A stretch of 64,000 bases of DNA from JAEVLT01 sp050496765 (lineage in GTDB: Bacteria; Bacillota; Bacilli; Bacillales; Cytobacillaceae): assembly GCF_050496765.1 (NCBI RefSeq), contig NZ_JBNWEO010000005.1, positions 98,757 through 162,756 on the forward strand, written 5' to 3'. Every line of letters starts with the position of its first letter. The stretch's first letter is position 1. This document shows, piece after piece, positions 51,894 to 59,981 of the stretch. Under the pieces are notes generated by a model. That model was not told the DNA's origin. It ran no database searches and saw only the letters and a list, made by a program, of their open reading frames with translations. Position numbers and translations under genes: made by a program.

Positions 51894-52205
51894 ATGATGA
51901 ATGAATGGAGCCAGCAAGAGCTAAATACTTTCTTTGAGGATCATTCTACCGGGCTTGTTTATTTTTATACACCGCTGTGCGGCACGTGCCAAATGGCTTC
52001 CCGAATGCTAACAGTAATCACCGAAATGATCGATTTGAAAATCGGGAAAATGAACTTGAATTATTATCCTGAAACAGCAAAAGCATTTTTAATCGAAAGT
52101 GTGCCCTGTCTTTTGTTTGTCAAAGATGGCCAAGTTGTTGAAACGATTTATGCTTTTCATTCTGTGCCGTATCTATTGGAAAAAGTCCATCAGCATATCC
52201 TGTAG
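51894..52205 (+). CDS. yusE: Thioredoxin-like protein (YusE-like)
   Basis: About 103 residues. YFYTPLCGTCQMASRML carries the CGTC redox pair, and SVPCLLFVKDGQVV the cis-Pro region (here after Val). It is a cytoplasmic thiol-disulfide protein of unknown partner. It starts at 51894, with a TTG at 51888 possible; it overlaps the end of yusF by a few bases at most, so the two are surely co-transcribed. Confidence 0.9.
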   Translation: MMNEWSQQELNTFFEDHSTGLVYFYTPLCGTCQMASRMLTVITEMIDLKIGKMNLNYYPETAKAFLIESVPCLLFVKDGQVVETIYAFHSVPYLLEKVHQHIL

Positions 52206-52361
52206 AAAGCAGGTGCCAAAGCAGCTGCTTTCTACATATTTCTCAGGAAATATTCGACAGTAGGGATGAAATTAAAAAGAAATTGTCGAACTATTTTGAA
52301 AGGAATATTGGAACCACTACGGAATATATACGTATAGAGCGATTAATTCGGAGTGGTCAAA

Positions 52362-52712
52362 ATGAAGGATAATGTTCAACTTTTTATCAATGGTATCAAG
52401 AATAAAGCGCACGTACAACCACTAATTACGAAAGCCAATCTGTCAATCGAGCTGATAACAGAGGCAGAACGGGTTTCGATGGTTTTTTTCGACGGCGATG
52501 TGTGTATGAATCCTAATGATAGTGGTGAGTATGAAAATTGGCAGATGACGGGCAGAGAAGAGGGAATGATTGCCTTATTGAAGGGACAGGAAAAATTGCG
52601 TTCCTTGGCGGAAAAAAAAGTTTTGTCTATCAAAGCGCCTTTTCGCACGATCTTGCTGCTGGAGTCCATCTTTTATTTAGCAAAAAGCGAACCGGAACAG
52701 TTCTTGGTTTAA
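52362..52712 (+). CDS. yusD: YusD-like protein (SCP-2-type fold)
   Basis: 116 residues from the ATG at 52362; a GTG at 52353 is also in frame. IELITEAERVSMVFFDGDVCMNPND is the part most like the SCP-2 sterol carrier fold, seen as VSMVFFDGD. No membrane segment or catalytic motif is visible. The role is unknown. It is the last gene before the methionine riboswitch, as YusD is in B. subtilis. Confidence 0.78.
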   Translation: MKDNVQLFINGIKNKAHVQPLITKANLSIELITEAERVSMVFFDGDVCMNPNDSGEYENWQMTGREEGMIALLKGQEKLRSLAEKKVLSIKAPFRTILLLESIFYLAKSEPEQFLV

Positions 52713-52758
52713 AACGAATGGGTAGTTGAGAATTTCGAGAATTTTGTCGAAATTTTTA

Positions 52759-52787
52759 TTGACACCTTTTTTTATCCGTGATACGAT
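52759..52787 (+). promoter_or_regulatory. Promoter of metNPQ
   Basis: TTGACA (52759-52764), 17 bases, TACGAT (52782-52787), a good sigma-A pair about 50 bases before the SAM riboswitch. Confidence 0.85.
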
Positions 52788-52838
52788 AGTTTCCGTAATT
52801 ATTTTAGGAATAGCCGATAACGTTAATTGAATAGAGGA

Positions 52839-52949
52839 TTCTCTTATCAAGAGAGGTGGAGGGATGTGCCCAATGAAGCCCGGCAACCGTCAATACGAAT
52901 TGAAATGGTGCCAATTCACACAAAGCGTTTGCTTTGGGAGATGGGAGAA
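52839..52949 (+). promoter_or_regulatory. SAM-I (S-box) riboswitch
   Basis: The core is AGAGGTGGAGGGATGTGCCC, then AATGAAGCCCGGCAACC, the S-box consensus. P1 is TTCTCTTATC (52839) with GATGGGAGAA (52940-52949). AGAAAGG (52946-52952) can pair with CCTTTCT (52967-52973) as an antiterminator. With SAM bound, P1 forms and the terminator stops transcription; without SAM the methionine importer is made. Confidence 0.96.
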
Positions 52950-52962
52950 AGGTTTGTTTTCT

Positions 52963-53002
52963 AATGCCTTTCTGCCAGTATGCAGGAAGGCATTTTCTTT
53001 TT
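52963..53002 (+). terminator. SAM-riboswitch-controlled terminator
   Basis: AATGCCTTTCTG/CAGGAAGGCATT with one mismatch, then TTCTTTTT. The 5' arm is shared with the antiterminator. Confidence 0.93.
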
Positions 53003-53106
53003 GCTAGAATGGTTTAAGCTCAACGATCAAACGCTATCTGTTGTACAGGAATCGCTTGAAATAAATGCGGGTTGGTTATAAATTTGAAAAAAAGTAGGTG
53101 ATTGAA

Positions 53107-54132
53107 GTGATATCTGTTAAAAATGTCCGTAAAATTTTCCCGTCCAAACAGGGTGAATTAACCGCCGTTGACAAGGTGAATTTAGAAATCGACGAGGGAG
53201 AAATTTTCGGAGTTATTGGCTACAGCGGCGCCGGAAAAAGTACGTTAATCCGCATGCTGAATGGATTGGAAATTCCTACAGAAGGTACAATAAAAGTAGC
53301 CGGCCAGGAAGTATCGAAAATTAAAGGCAAGGAACTTCGAAAAGCACGTCAGGAAATCAGTATGATCTTTCAGCATTTTAATTTGTTATGGTCAAGAACC
53401 GTTGCCGAAAACATTGCGTTTCCGCTGGAGATTGCCGGCATTAAAGGCCCTGATAGGCTGAAGCGGGTTCAAGAATTAATCAAGCTTGTCGGCCTCGAAG
53501 GCAGGGAGAATGCATACCCCTCACAATTAAGCGGCGGGCAAAAGCAAAGGGTCGGAATCGCAAGGGCACTTGCCAATAATCCGAAAGTCCTGCTCTGTGA
53601 TGAAGCAACATCTGCTTTGGATCCGCAAACGACGGATTCAATCCTGGATTTATTGGTTGATATCAACAAAAGACTGGGTCTAACAATTGTGCTCATTACC
53701 CATGAAATGCATGTCATTCGTAAAATCTGTCATCGGGTGGCAGTAATGGAGAGCGGTAAGGTAGTTGAAACGGGATTAGTCCTGGAAGTATTTAAAAATC
53801 CACAGCAGCCGATTACAAAACGGTTTGTTCAGCAGGTAACCGAACCTGAGGCGACAAAAGATACAGTTGATCACCTGCTTGAAAAATATCATTCTGGAAG
53901 AATTGTCCAATTAACCTTTATTGGCGAGGCAGCCGAGCAGCCGGTGATTACCAATTTGATTCGGAATGCAAAAGCGAATGTGAATATCCTTCAAGGAAAA
54001 ATATCACAAACGCAAAATGGCTCATATGGCACCCTCTTTATTCACCTTGATGGCGACCAGCAGGAAATTGAGCAAGCCCTTGATTTTCTCCGTTCGCAGC
54101 AAGTAGGAGTGGAGGTGGTTTCAAATGGATAA
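53107..54132 (+). CDS. metN: Methionine ABC importer, ATP-binding protein
   Basis: 341 residues from the GTG at 53107, with TAGGTGA upstream; a GTG at 53098 would start inside that site. Walker A GYSGAGKST, signature LSGGQKQRVGIARAL, Walker B VLLCDEATSALDP and switch His in LITHEMHV. The C-terminal NIL/ACT-like domain (about 265-340) binds methionine and inhibits transport. It powers uptake of D- and L-methionine with MetP and MetQ. It overlaps metP by eight bases. Expression is under the SAM-I riboswitch. Confidence 0.96.
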   Translation: MISVKNVRKIFPSKQGELTAVDKVNLEIDEGEIFGVIGYSGAGKSTLIRMLNGLEIPTEGTIKVAGQEVSKIKGKELRKARQEISMIFQHFNLLWSRTVAENIAFPLEIAGIKGPDRLKRVQELIKLVGLEGRENAYPSQLSGGQKQRVGIARALANNPKVLLCDEATSALDPQTTDSILDLLVDINKRLGLTIVLITHEMHVIRKICHRVAVMESGKVVETGLVLEVFKNPQQPITKRFVQQVTEPEATKDTVDHLLEKYHSGRIVQLTFIGEAAEQPVITNLIRNAKANVNILQGKISQTQNGSYGTLFIHLDGDQQEIEQALDFLRSQQVGVEVVSNG

Positions 54133-54793
54133 GCAATATTTTAAGGATATTGATTGGCAGGCAATGTGGGATGCAACGGTTCAAACCCTATACATGACAG
54201 GTTATTCCGTTCTGGCTACCTTTATTTTAGGAATTTTGCTTGGGCTTTTGTTGTTCCTTACTTCACCGGGAAATATGTGGGAAAACCGGCCTGTTAATCT
54301 TGTCATTAGTGCCGTTGTCAACGTTTTTCGTTCGATCCCATTTATTATTTTAATTGTTCTCTTAATCCCGTTCACAACCCTCCTTTTCGGGACAATGATT
54401 GGCGAAAACGCCGCATTGCCAGCTTTGATCGTAGGAGCAGCTCCATTTTACGCCAGAATGGTTGAAATTGGATTGCGGGAAATTGATAAAGGGGTGATTG
54501 AGGCAGCCAAATCGATGGGTGCATCAATGGGAACGATTATTTGGAAAGTGCTGCTTCCTGAATCGATGCCTGCACTTGTGTCCGGAATTACGGTTACAGC
54601 CATCGCGCTTGTCAGCTATACCGCGATGGCAGGTGTCATTGGCGCCGGCGGCCTTGGAAATCTTGCTTATCTTGAGGGATTCCAGCGCAACCGCAACGAT
54701 GTGACGTTAGTTGCTACGATTATCATTTTGGTTATTGTCTTTATCATTCAGTTTATTGGTGATACCATCACGAAAAAAATAGATAAACGATAA
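54125..54793 (+). CDS. metP: Methionine ABC importer, permease
   Basis: 222 residues with five membrane helices. The coupling motif EAAKSMGASMGTIIWKVLLPESMP (key part EAAKSMGAS..IIWKVLLPE) contacts MetN. The start overlaps the metN end by eight bases, with GGAGGTGG upstream of the ATG. It forms the channel for methionine. metQ follows after 15 bases. Confidence 0.96.
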   Translation: MDKQYFKDIDWQAMWDATVQTLYMTGYSVLATFILGILLGLLLFLTSPGNMWENRPVNLVISAVVNVFRSIPFIILIVLLIPFTTLLFGTMIGENAALPALIVGAAPFYARMVEIGLREIDKGVIEAAKSMGASMGTIIWKVLLPESMPALVSGITVTAIALVSYTAMAGVIGAGGLGNLAYLEGFQRNRNDVTLVATIIILVIVFIIQFIGDTITKKIDKR

Positions 54794-54808
54794 AAGGAGA
54801 TGTTTAGA

Positions 54809-55645
54809 ATGAAAAAATGGTTAGGAGCGCTTTTGGCGCTAACGCTGGTACTGGCTTTAGCTGCATGCGGAACTTCGACTTCGAAGGATAATGCACAAGG
54901 CGGTAAAAAGCTGACAAAATTGGTTATCGGTGCTTCCAATGTACCGCATGCTGAAATTTTAAAAGAAGCACAGCCAATTTTAAAGGAAAAAGGAATTGAT
55001 CTGCAAATTAAGACGTTCCAGGATTACATTATGCCAAATAAGGCATTGGCTTCAAAAGAATTGGATGCAAACTACTTTCAGACCATTCCTTATATGGAAG
55101 TACAAATGAAGGAAAACGGCTATAAATTTGCCAATGCCGGTGGAATTCACATTGAGCCGATTGCTGTTTATTCGAAAAAATACAAAAAACTTGAGGATCT
55201 TCCAAATGGTGCAACTCTAATTATGAGTAATTCTGTTTCCGATCACCCTCGTCTTCTGCGGATGCTTGAGAAGCTAGGTCTTATTAAATTAAAACAAGGT
55301 GTGAATCCTCAAGAGTACGATATTAAAGACATTGTGGAAAATCCAAAGAACTTGAAATTTGATACGAATTACGAAGCGTCTTTATTGCCGAAAATCTTTA
55401 AAAACGGTGAAGGAGATGCAGTTCTGATTAACTCCAACTATGCAATTGACAATGGTTTAAATCCGAAAAAAGATGGAATCGCACAAGAGCCGATTGATCC
55501 GAATTACGTGAACATTATTGCGGTGCGCCAAGGCGATGAAAATAAACCAGCAATCAAAACACTTGTTGATGTACTGCACTCAAAAAAAATTCAAGACTTT
55601 ATCCTTGAAAAATACAAAGGTGCCGTTGTACCGGTTTCGAAATAA
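54809..55645 (+). CDS. metQ: Methionine-binding lipoprotein
   Basis: 278 residues from the ATG at 54809, with AAAGGAG eight bases upstream; an ATG at 54800 lies just after that site. A lipobox LALAACGTS marks the acylated Cys. The NLPA/MetQ family pattern is clear: VIGASNVPHAEILKEAQPIL, YFQTIPYMEVQMKENGYKF (as ANYFQTIPYM) and GDAVLINSNYAID. It catches methionine outside the membrane. The operon ends with a strong terminator. Confidence 0.96.
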   Translation: MKKWLGALLALTLVLALAACGTSTSKDNAQGGKKLTKLVIGASNVPHAEILKEAQPILKEKGIDLQIKTFQDYIMPNKALASKELDANYFQTIPYMEVQMKENGYKFANAGGIHIEPIAVYSKKYKKLEDLPNGATLIMSNSVSDHPRLLRMLEKLGLIKLKQGVNPQEYDIKDIVENPKNLKFDTNYEASLLPKIFKNGEGDAVLINSNYAIDNGLNPKKDGIAQEPIDPNYVNIIAVRQGDENKPAIKTLVDVLHSKKIQDFILEKYKGAVVPVSK

Positions 55646-55677
55646 CAAAAAGCAGGCAATAAGCCTGCTTTTTGTTA
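55645..55677 (+). terminator. Terminator of metNPQ
   Basis: AACAAAAAGCAGGC-AATAA-GCCTGCTTTTTGTT, perfect. Confidence 0.92.
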
Positions 55678-55761
55678 TTACAAGGATAGTTCCATTTCCG
55701 TTTTTGCATACTAAAGAGGGTCAGGATCTTCGAAAACTTATTTGAAAAAAAATTAAAAATG

Positions 55762-55866
55762 CGGATAAAACAAAAAAATCCATGGATAAAAAGAGAAACT
55801 TCGCGGATAAATGGAAAAGTTCCGCGGATAAACGAACAAATTTCACGGATAAAACGAGCTTGAAGA
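55762..55866. repeat. 21-bp phased repeat array C (core CGGATAAA)
   Basis: CGGATAAA (once TGGATAAA) begins at 55762, 55783, 55804, 55825 and 55846, exactly 21 bases apart. Four of the five are preceded by G or A so that GCGGATAAA appears twice or more. The 13 bases between cores are A-rich and not alike. It lies in the gap between metQ and sufC. Its GCGGA-type core and period match arrays A and B. Confidence 0.9.
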
Positions 55867-55894
55867 TATGCACCTATATAAATAGGAAGAATGA

Positions 55895-55928
55895 GAAAAA
55901 GCCGGCAACGAATCATGCTGGCTTTTTC
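55895..55928. terminator. Second hairpin between metQ and sufC
   Basis: AAAAAGCCgGCA, loop ACGAATCA, TGCtGGCTTTTT. It ends array C and may insulate sufC from upstream transcripts. Confidence 0.75.
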
Positions 55929-56018
55929 CTAAGAAAAGAGCAAACCTCTTATTTAGACCAATAACCAATTGAAAAAGAAAATCATTTTTAATTTGTGACC
56001 TTTATCACTGCTTAGGAG

Positions 56019-56047
56019 TTGCTAACACATTTCATTTGTTATAAGAT
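56019..56047 (+). promoter_or_regulatory. Probable promoter of sufCDSUB
   Basis: TTGCTA (56019-56024), 17 bases, TAAGAT (56042-56047). Right after it comes a direct repeat AATGAGAATAG (twice, about 56052-56073), which could be a regulator site but matches none I can name. Confidence 0.6.
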
Positions 56048-56124
56048 TGTAATGAGAATAGAATGAGAATAGAAAGAATGCTTTCAATTAATACCATTTT
56101 TTTATAAAAGCGAGGTAAATATAT

Positions 56125-56910
56125 ATGGCTGGATCAACGTTAACGATCAAAGATCTTCATGTAGCAATTGATGGGAAAGAGATTTTAAAAGGTGTCAACC
56201 TTGAAATAAAAGGCGGCGAAATCCATGCGATCATGGGCCCGAACGGGACAGGGAAATCAACGCTTTCATCGGCAATCATGGGTCATCCAAAATATGAGGT
56301 AACAAGCGGGAGCATTACATTGGACGGACAAAATGTTCTGGAAATGGAAGTCGATGAACGTGCCCGTGCAGGTCTGTTTTTGGCCATGCAATATCCAAGC
56401 GAAATCACTGGGGTAACAAACGCTGACTTCTTGCGTTCGGCACTTAATAGCCGCCTTGGAGAAGGAAACGAAATCTCTTTGATGAAATTTATCCGTAAAA
56501 TGGATAAACAAATGGAGTTTCTAGAGATGGATCTCGATATGGCGCAGCGTTATGTCAATGAAGGTTTCTCCGGCGGAGAGAAAAAACGCAATGAGATTTT
56601 ACAATTAATGATGCTTGAGCCAAAAATTGCAATCCTTGATGAAATTGATTCAGGCCTTGATATTGACGCCTTGAAAGTAGTCTCAAAGGGAATCAATGAA
56701 ATGCGCGGTGAAGATTTTGGCTGTATGGTGATTACTCACTACCAGCGTTTATTAAACTATATCACTCCTGACTATGTGCATGTTATGATGCAGGGACGCG
56801 TCGTGAAATCCGGCGGACCAGAACTTGCACAACGCTTAGAAGCAGAAGGATATGACTGGATCAAGAAAGAACTTGGCATTGAAGATGAAACAGTTGGGCA
56901 AGAAGCGTAA
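56125..56910 (+). CDS. sufC: Fe-S cluster assembly ATPase
   Basis: 261 residues. Walker A GPNGTGKSTL, signature FSGGEKKRNEILQ, Walker B IAILDEIDSGLD and switch His in VITHYQRLL, all as in SufC. It drives the SufBCD scaffold on which Fe-S clusters form, in the cytoplasm. GAGGTAAAT lies before the ATG. It leads the operon sufC-sufD-sufS-sufU-sufB, the standard order of Firmicutes. Confidence 0.97.
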   Translation: MAGSTLTIKDLHVAIDGKEILKGVNLEIKGGEIHAIMGPNGTGKSTLSSAIMGHPKYEVTSGSITLDGQNVLEMEVDERARAGLFLAMQYPSEITGVTNADFLRSALNSRLGEGNEISLMKFIRKMDKQMEFLEMDLDMAQRYVNEGFSGGEKKRNEILQLMMLEPKIAILDEIDSGLDIDALKVVSKGINEMRGEDFGCMVITHYQRLLNYITPDYVHVMMQGRVVKSGGPELAQRLEAEGYDWIKKELGIEDETVGQEA

Positions 56911-56927
56911 GCGTTAGGAGGATTAAC

Positions 56928-58241
56928 ATGACAATCGAAACAAATCAATCGTTCGGTACGGATTTTGTCAGCTCCTTTTCAAAAGAAATGGGTGAACCGG
57001 CATGGCTTGAAGCAATTAGAGTGAAAGCGATCAATATTGCTGGCGATCTACCGCTACCAAGACCAGACAAAACGAAAATTGAAAAATGGAATTTTAGCCA
57101 GTTTAATCAGCATACAGTCAAAAGTAAATCATATGGATCATTAACAGAGCTTCCAGTGGAAGTAAAAGCGTTAATTGGCGATTTGGAAGCAACGAACAAA
57201 AATTTGTATATTCAGCGCAACCAAACACCGGCATATTTAACACTGTCGGATGATCTTCGCAACAAGGGAGTTATTTTTACAGATATTTTTACAGCTGCCC
57301 GTGAGCATGGGGATTTGCTTGAAAAATATTTTATGACAAAAGCAATCAAAGTAGATGAACATCGGTTAACGGCTCTTCATGCAGCTCTTTTCAATGGCGG
57401 TTCCTTCCTCTACGTTCCAAAAAACGTGGAAATCGAAGAGCCAATCCAAGCTGTTTACGTGCATGACGATCCGGAAGCTAATCTTTTTAACCATGTTATC
57501 GTTGTGGCTGAAGATAATAGCTCGGTCGTCTATGTGGAAAACTACATTTCGACACTTGATTCTTCCAGCAATGTGGTAAATATCGCAACAGAAGTGATTG
57601 CCAATACCAATGCGAAAATTAATTACGGTGCCGTTGACTATTTGGCGAAGGGGATCACAACCTATGTAAACCGCCGTGGTATTGCGGAAAGAGATGCCCG
57701 AATTGAATGGGCGTTAGGCTTAATGAATGAAGGCAATACGGTTTCTGAAAATACAACCAATCTTATTGGCGACGGCTCAAGTGGTGATACGAAAACCGTG
57801 GTGGTCGGCAGCGGTGAACAAACTCAGAACTTTACGACAAAGGTTGTTCACTTTGGCAAGCATACCGATGGAAATATTTTAAACCATGGTGTGATGAAAG
57901 ACAGCGCCTCTACGGTCTTTAACGGAATTGGTAAAATCGAGCACGGTGCATCGAAATCGAATGCTGAACAAGAGTCACGCGTGCTAATGCTTAGCGAAAA
58001 AGCACGCGGTGATGCCAATCCCATCCTGTTAATCGACGAAGACGATGTCATGGCAGGACACGCGGCATCAGTTGGCCGTGTTGATCCAGTACAACTGTAT
58101 TATTTAATGAGCCGCGGGATTCAAAAAGCTGAAGCAGAGCGCTTGATTATTCATGGTTTCCTTGCTCCAGTTGTAAACCAGCTTCCGATTGAAGGCGTGA
58201 AAAAGCAATTAACGGAAGTCATTGAAAGGAAAGTCCGATAA
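56928..58241 (+). CDS. sufD: Fe-S cluster assembly protein SufD
   Basis: 437 residues of the SufB/SufD family. The N-terminal part has GEPAWLEAIRVKAI and LPRPDKTKIEKWNF. The beta-helix core includes GGSFLYVPKNVEIEEPIQAVYVH (seen as FLYVPKNVEIEEP) and ends with GHAASVGRVDPVQLYYLMSRGI. It lacks the SufB iron-binding set and forms a scaffold with SufB and SufC. GGAGG is six bases before the ATG. The stop overlaps the sufS start (ATAATGG). Confidence 0.96.
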   Translation: MTIETNQSFGTDFVSSFSKEMGEPAWLEAIRVKAINIAGDLPLPRPDKTKIEKWNFSQFNQHTVKSKSYGSLTELPVEVKALIGDLEATNKNLYIQRNQTPAYLTLSDDLRNKGVIFTDIFTAAREHGDLLEKYFMTKAIKVDEHRLTALHAALFNGGSFLYVPKNVEIEEPIQAVYVHDDPEANLFNHVIVVAEDNSSVVYVENYISTLDSSSNVVNIATEVIANTNAKINYGAVDYLAKGITTYVNRRGIAERDARIEWALGLMNEGNTVSENTTNLIGDGSSGDTKTVVVGSGEQTQNFTTKVVHFGKHTDGNILNHGVMKDSASTVFNGIGKIEHGASKSNAEQESRVLMLSEKARGDANPILLIDEDDVMAGHAASVGRVDPVQLYYLMSRGIQKAEAERLIIHGFLAPVVNQLPIEGVKKQLTEVIERKVR

Positions 58242-59470
58242 TGGATATCAAAACGATTCGTCAATATTTTCCGATTTTAAACCAGGAAGTCAATGGCAAT
58301 CCATTAGTTTATCTTGATAGTTCAGCAACATCGCAAAAACCGGTTCAAGTAATTGAGACGTTGGAGAAATATTATAAACAAGATAATTCGAACGTTCACC
58401 GCGGGGTGCACACATTAGGCACAAGAGCAACCGATGCCTATGAAGGCGCCCGGGAAAAGGTTCGTAAGTTTATCAACGCAAAATCGATGCAGGAAGTTAT
58501 TTTTACAAGAGGAACAACGACTTCTCTTAACTGGGTTGCCCAAAGTTATGGGCGGGACAATTTAAAAGAAGGCGATGAAATCGTCATTACGTATATGGAG
58601 CACCATAGCAATATTATCCCATGGCAGCAAGTGGCCAAGCGGACAGGCGCCCAGCTGAACTATATTCCGCTGCAGGAAGACGGAACAATTTCCCTTGATG
58701 ATGTTCGGGCAACGGTTACTCCTAATACGAAAATTGTTTCTGTGATGCAGGTGTCAAACGTACTTGGTTCGATTAATCCTGTTAAAGAAATTGCGAAAAT
58801 TGCTCATGAACATGGTGCGGTTATGGTGGTAGACGGCGCCCAAAGCGCACCGCATATGAAGATTGATGTGCAAGATTTGGATTGTGATTTTCTCGCATTT
58901 TCAGGCCATAAAATGGTTGGACCAACCGGAATTGGTGTACTGTACGGGAAAAAGCATTTGCTTGAAAAAATGGAACCGGTCGAATTTGGCGGCGAGATGA
59001 TTGACTTTGTTCAATTGCATGATTCCACATGGAAGGAGCTGCCTTGGAAGTTTGAAGGCGGGACGCCAATTATTGCGGGGGCAATTGGACTTGGAGCGGC
59101 AATAGATTTTTTAAATGAAGTTGGTCTTGAGGTGATTGCCGATCATGAACATAAGCTGACAGCGTATGCTTTTGAAAAATTAAAGGCAGTTGAGGGCCTG
59201 ACGATCTACGGTCCGCAAGACCCTGCAAAACGCGCAGGACTGATCACATTCAATCTTGCCGATGTTCACCCGCATGATGTAGCGACTGTTTTAGACGCGG
59301 AAGGTGTGGCGGTTCGTGCCGGCCATCATTGTGCCCAGCCTTTAATGAAATGGCTGAAAGCATCGGCTACGGCCCGTGCGAGCTTCTACCTTTACAACAC
59401 GGAAGAAGAGATTGATAAGCTTGTCGAAGCGCTTATCAAAACGAAGGAGTATTTTAGCGATGTCTTCTAA
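58241..59470 (+). CDS. sufS: Cysteine desulfurase
   Basis: 409 residues, a class V aminotransferase-fold enzyme. The PLP lysine is in LAFSGHKMVGPTGIGVLYG; the cofactor site has YMEHHSNIIPWQ and VVDGAQSAPH. The persulfide Cys is in RAGHHCAQPLM near the C-terminus. It takes sulfur from cysteine and hands it to SufU. It overlaps sufD at its start and sufU at its end by 11 bases, so translation is coupled. Confidence 0.97.
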   Translation: MDIKTIRQYFPILNQEVNGNPLVYLDSSATSQKPVQVIETLEKYYKQDNSNVHRGVHTLGTRATDAYEGAREKVRKFINAKSMQEVIFTRGTTTSLNWVAQSYGRDNLKEGDEIVITYMEHHSNIIPWQQVAKRTGAQLNYIPLQEDGTISLDDVRATVTPNTKIVSVMQVSNVLGSINPVKEIAKIAHEHGAVMVVDGAQSAPHMKIDVQDLDCDFLAFSGHKMVGPTGIGVLYGKKHLLEKMEPVEFGGEMIDFVQLHDSTWKELPWKFEGGTPIIAGAIGLGAAIDFLNEVGLEVIADHEHKLTAYAFEKLKAVEGLTIYGPQDPAKRAGLITFNLADVHPHDVATVLDAEGVAVRAGHHCAQPLMKWLKASATARASFYLYNTEEEIDKLVEALIKTKEYFSDVF

Positions 59471-59897
59471 TAACTTAGATGCGCTTTATCGTCAGGTAAT
59501 TATGGATCATTACAAAAATCCCCGCAACAAAGGGGTTTTGGAAGAAGGCAGCCTAACGGTAAACATGAATAATCCTACCTGTGGCGACCGGATTCAATTA
59601 ACGATGAAAATTGAGGACGGTATCGTTGCGGATGCGAAGTTTGAAGGCGAAGGCTGTTCGATTTCGATGTCGTCTGCTTCGATGATGACGCAAGCCATCA
59701 AAGGGAAAAAATTGGCTGATGCTTTGAAGCTCTCAAACGTTTTTTCCGAGATGATGCAGGGAAAAGAATATGATGAGGAAGAACTTGATCTTGGGGATAT
59801 TGAAGCGCTTCAGGGGGTATCGAAGTTCCCGGCGCGCATCAAATGTGCAACCTTAGCCTGGAAGGCGATGGAAAAAGGATTAACTGAACAAGAATAA
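59460..59897 (+). CDS. sufU: Zn-dependent sulfurtransferase/scaffold SufU
   Basis: 145 residues from the ATG at 59460, with AGGAG upstream. Zn ligands are visible: Cys and Asp in NNPTCGDRIQL, Cys in GEGCSISMSSASM and Cys in RIKCATLAWKAM. The insert of about 18 residues typical of SufU, against IscU, is present. It accepts persulfide sulfur from SufS. Its start lies inside the end of sufS. Confidence 0.96.
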   Translation: MSSNNLDALYRQVIMDHYKNPRNKGVLEEGSLTVNMNNPTCGDRIQLTMKIEDGIVADAKFEGEGCSISMSSASMMTQAIKGKKLADALKLSNVFSEMMQGKEYDEEELDLGDIEALQGVSKFPARIKCATLAWKAMEKGLTEQE

Positions 59898-59981
59898 AAT
59901 AATTGACAAGCGTGACGTTGACTGGCAGATTGCCAATCTTGATGCCTGCGCTTTTTCATATAAGAATGGAGGAACACGACG

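Noticed and set aside
55599..55916. Minus-strand gene with FIR heptapeptide repeats over array C
   Set aside because: No ribosome site; it spans the metNPQ terminator and depends on the 21-bp period.
56050..56075. Fur box at the suf promoter
   Set aside because: AATGAGAATAG occurs as a direct repeat and not as the inverted 7-1-7 pattern of Fur.
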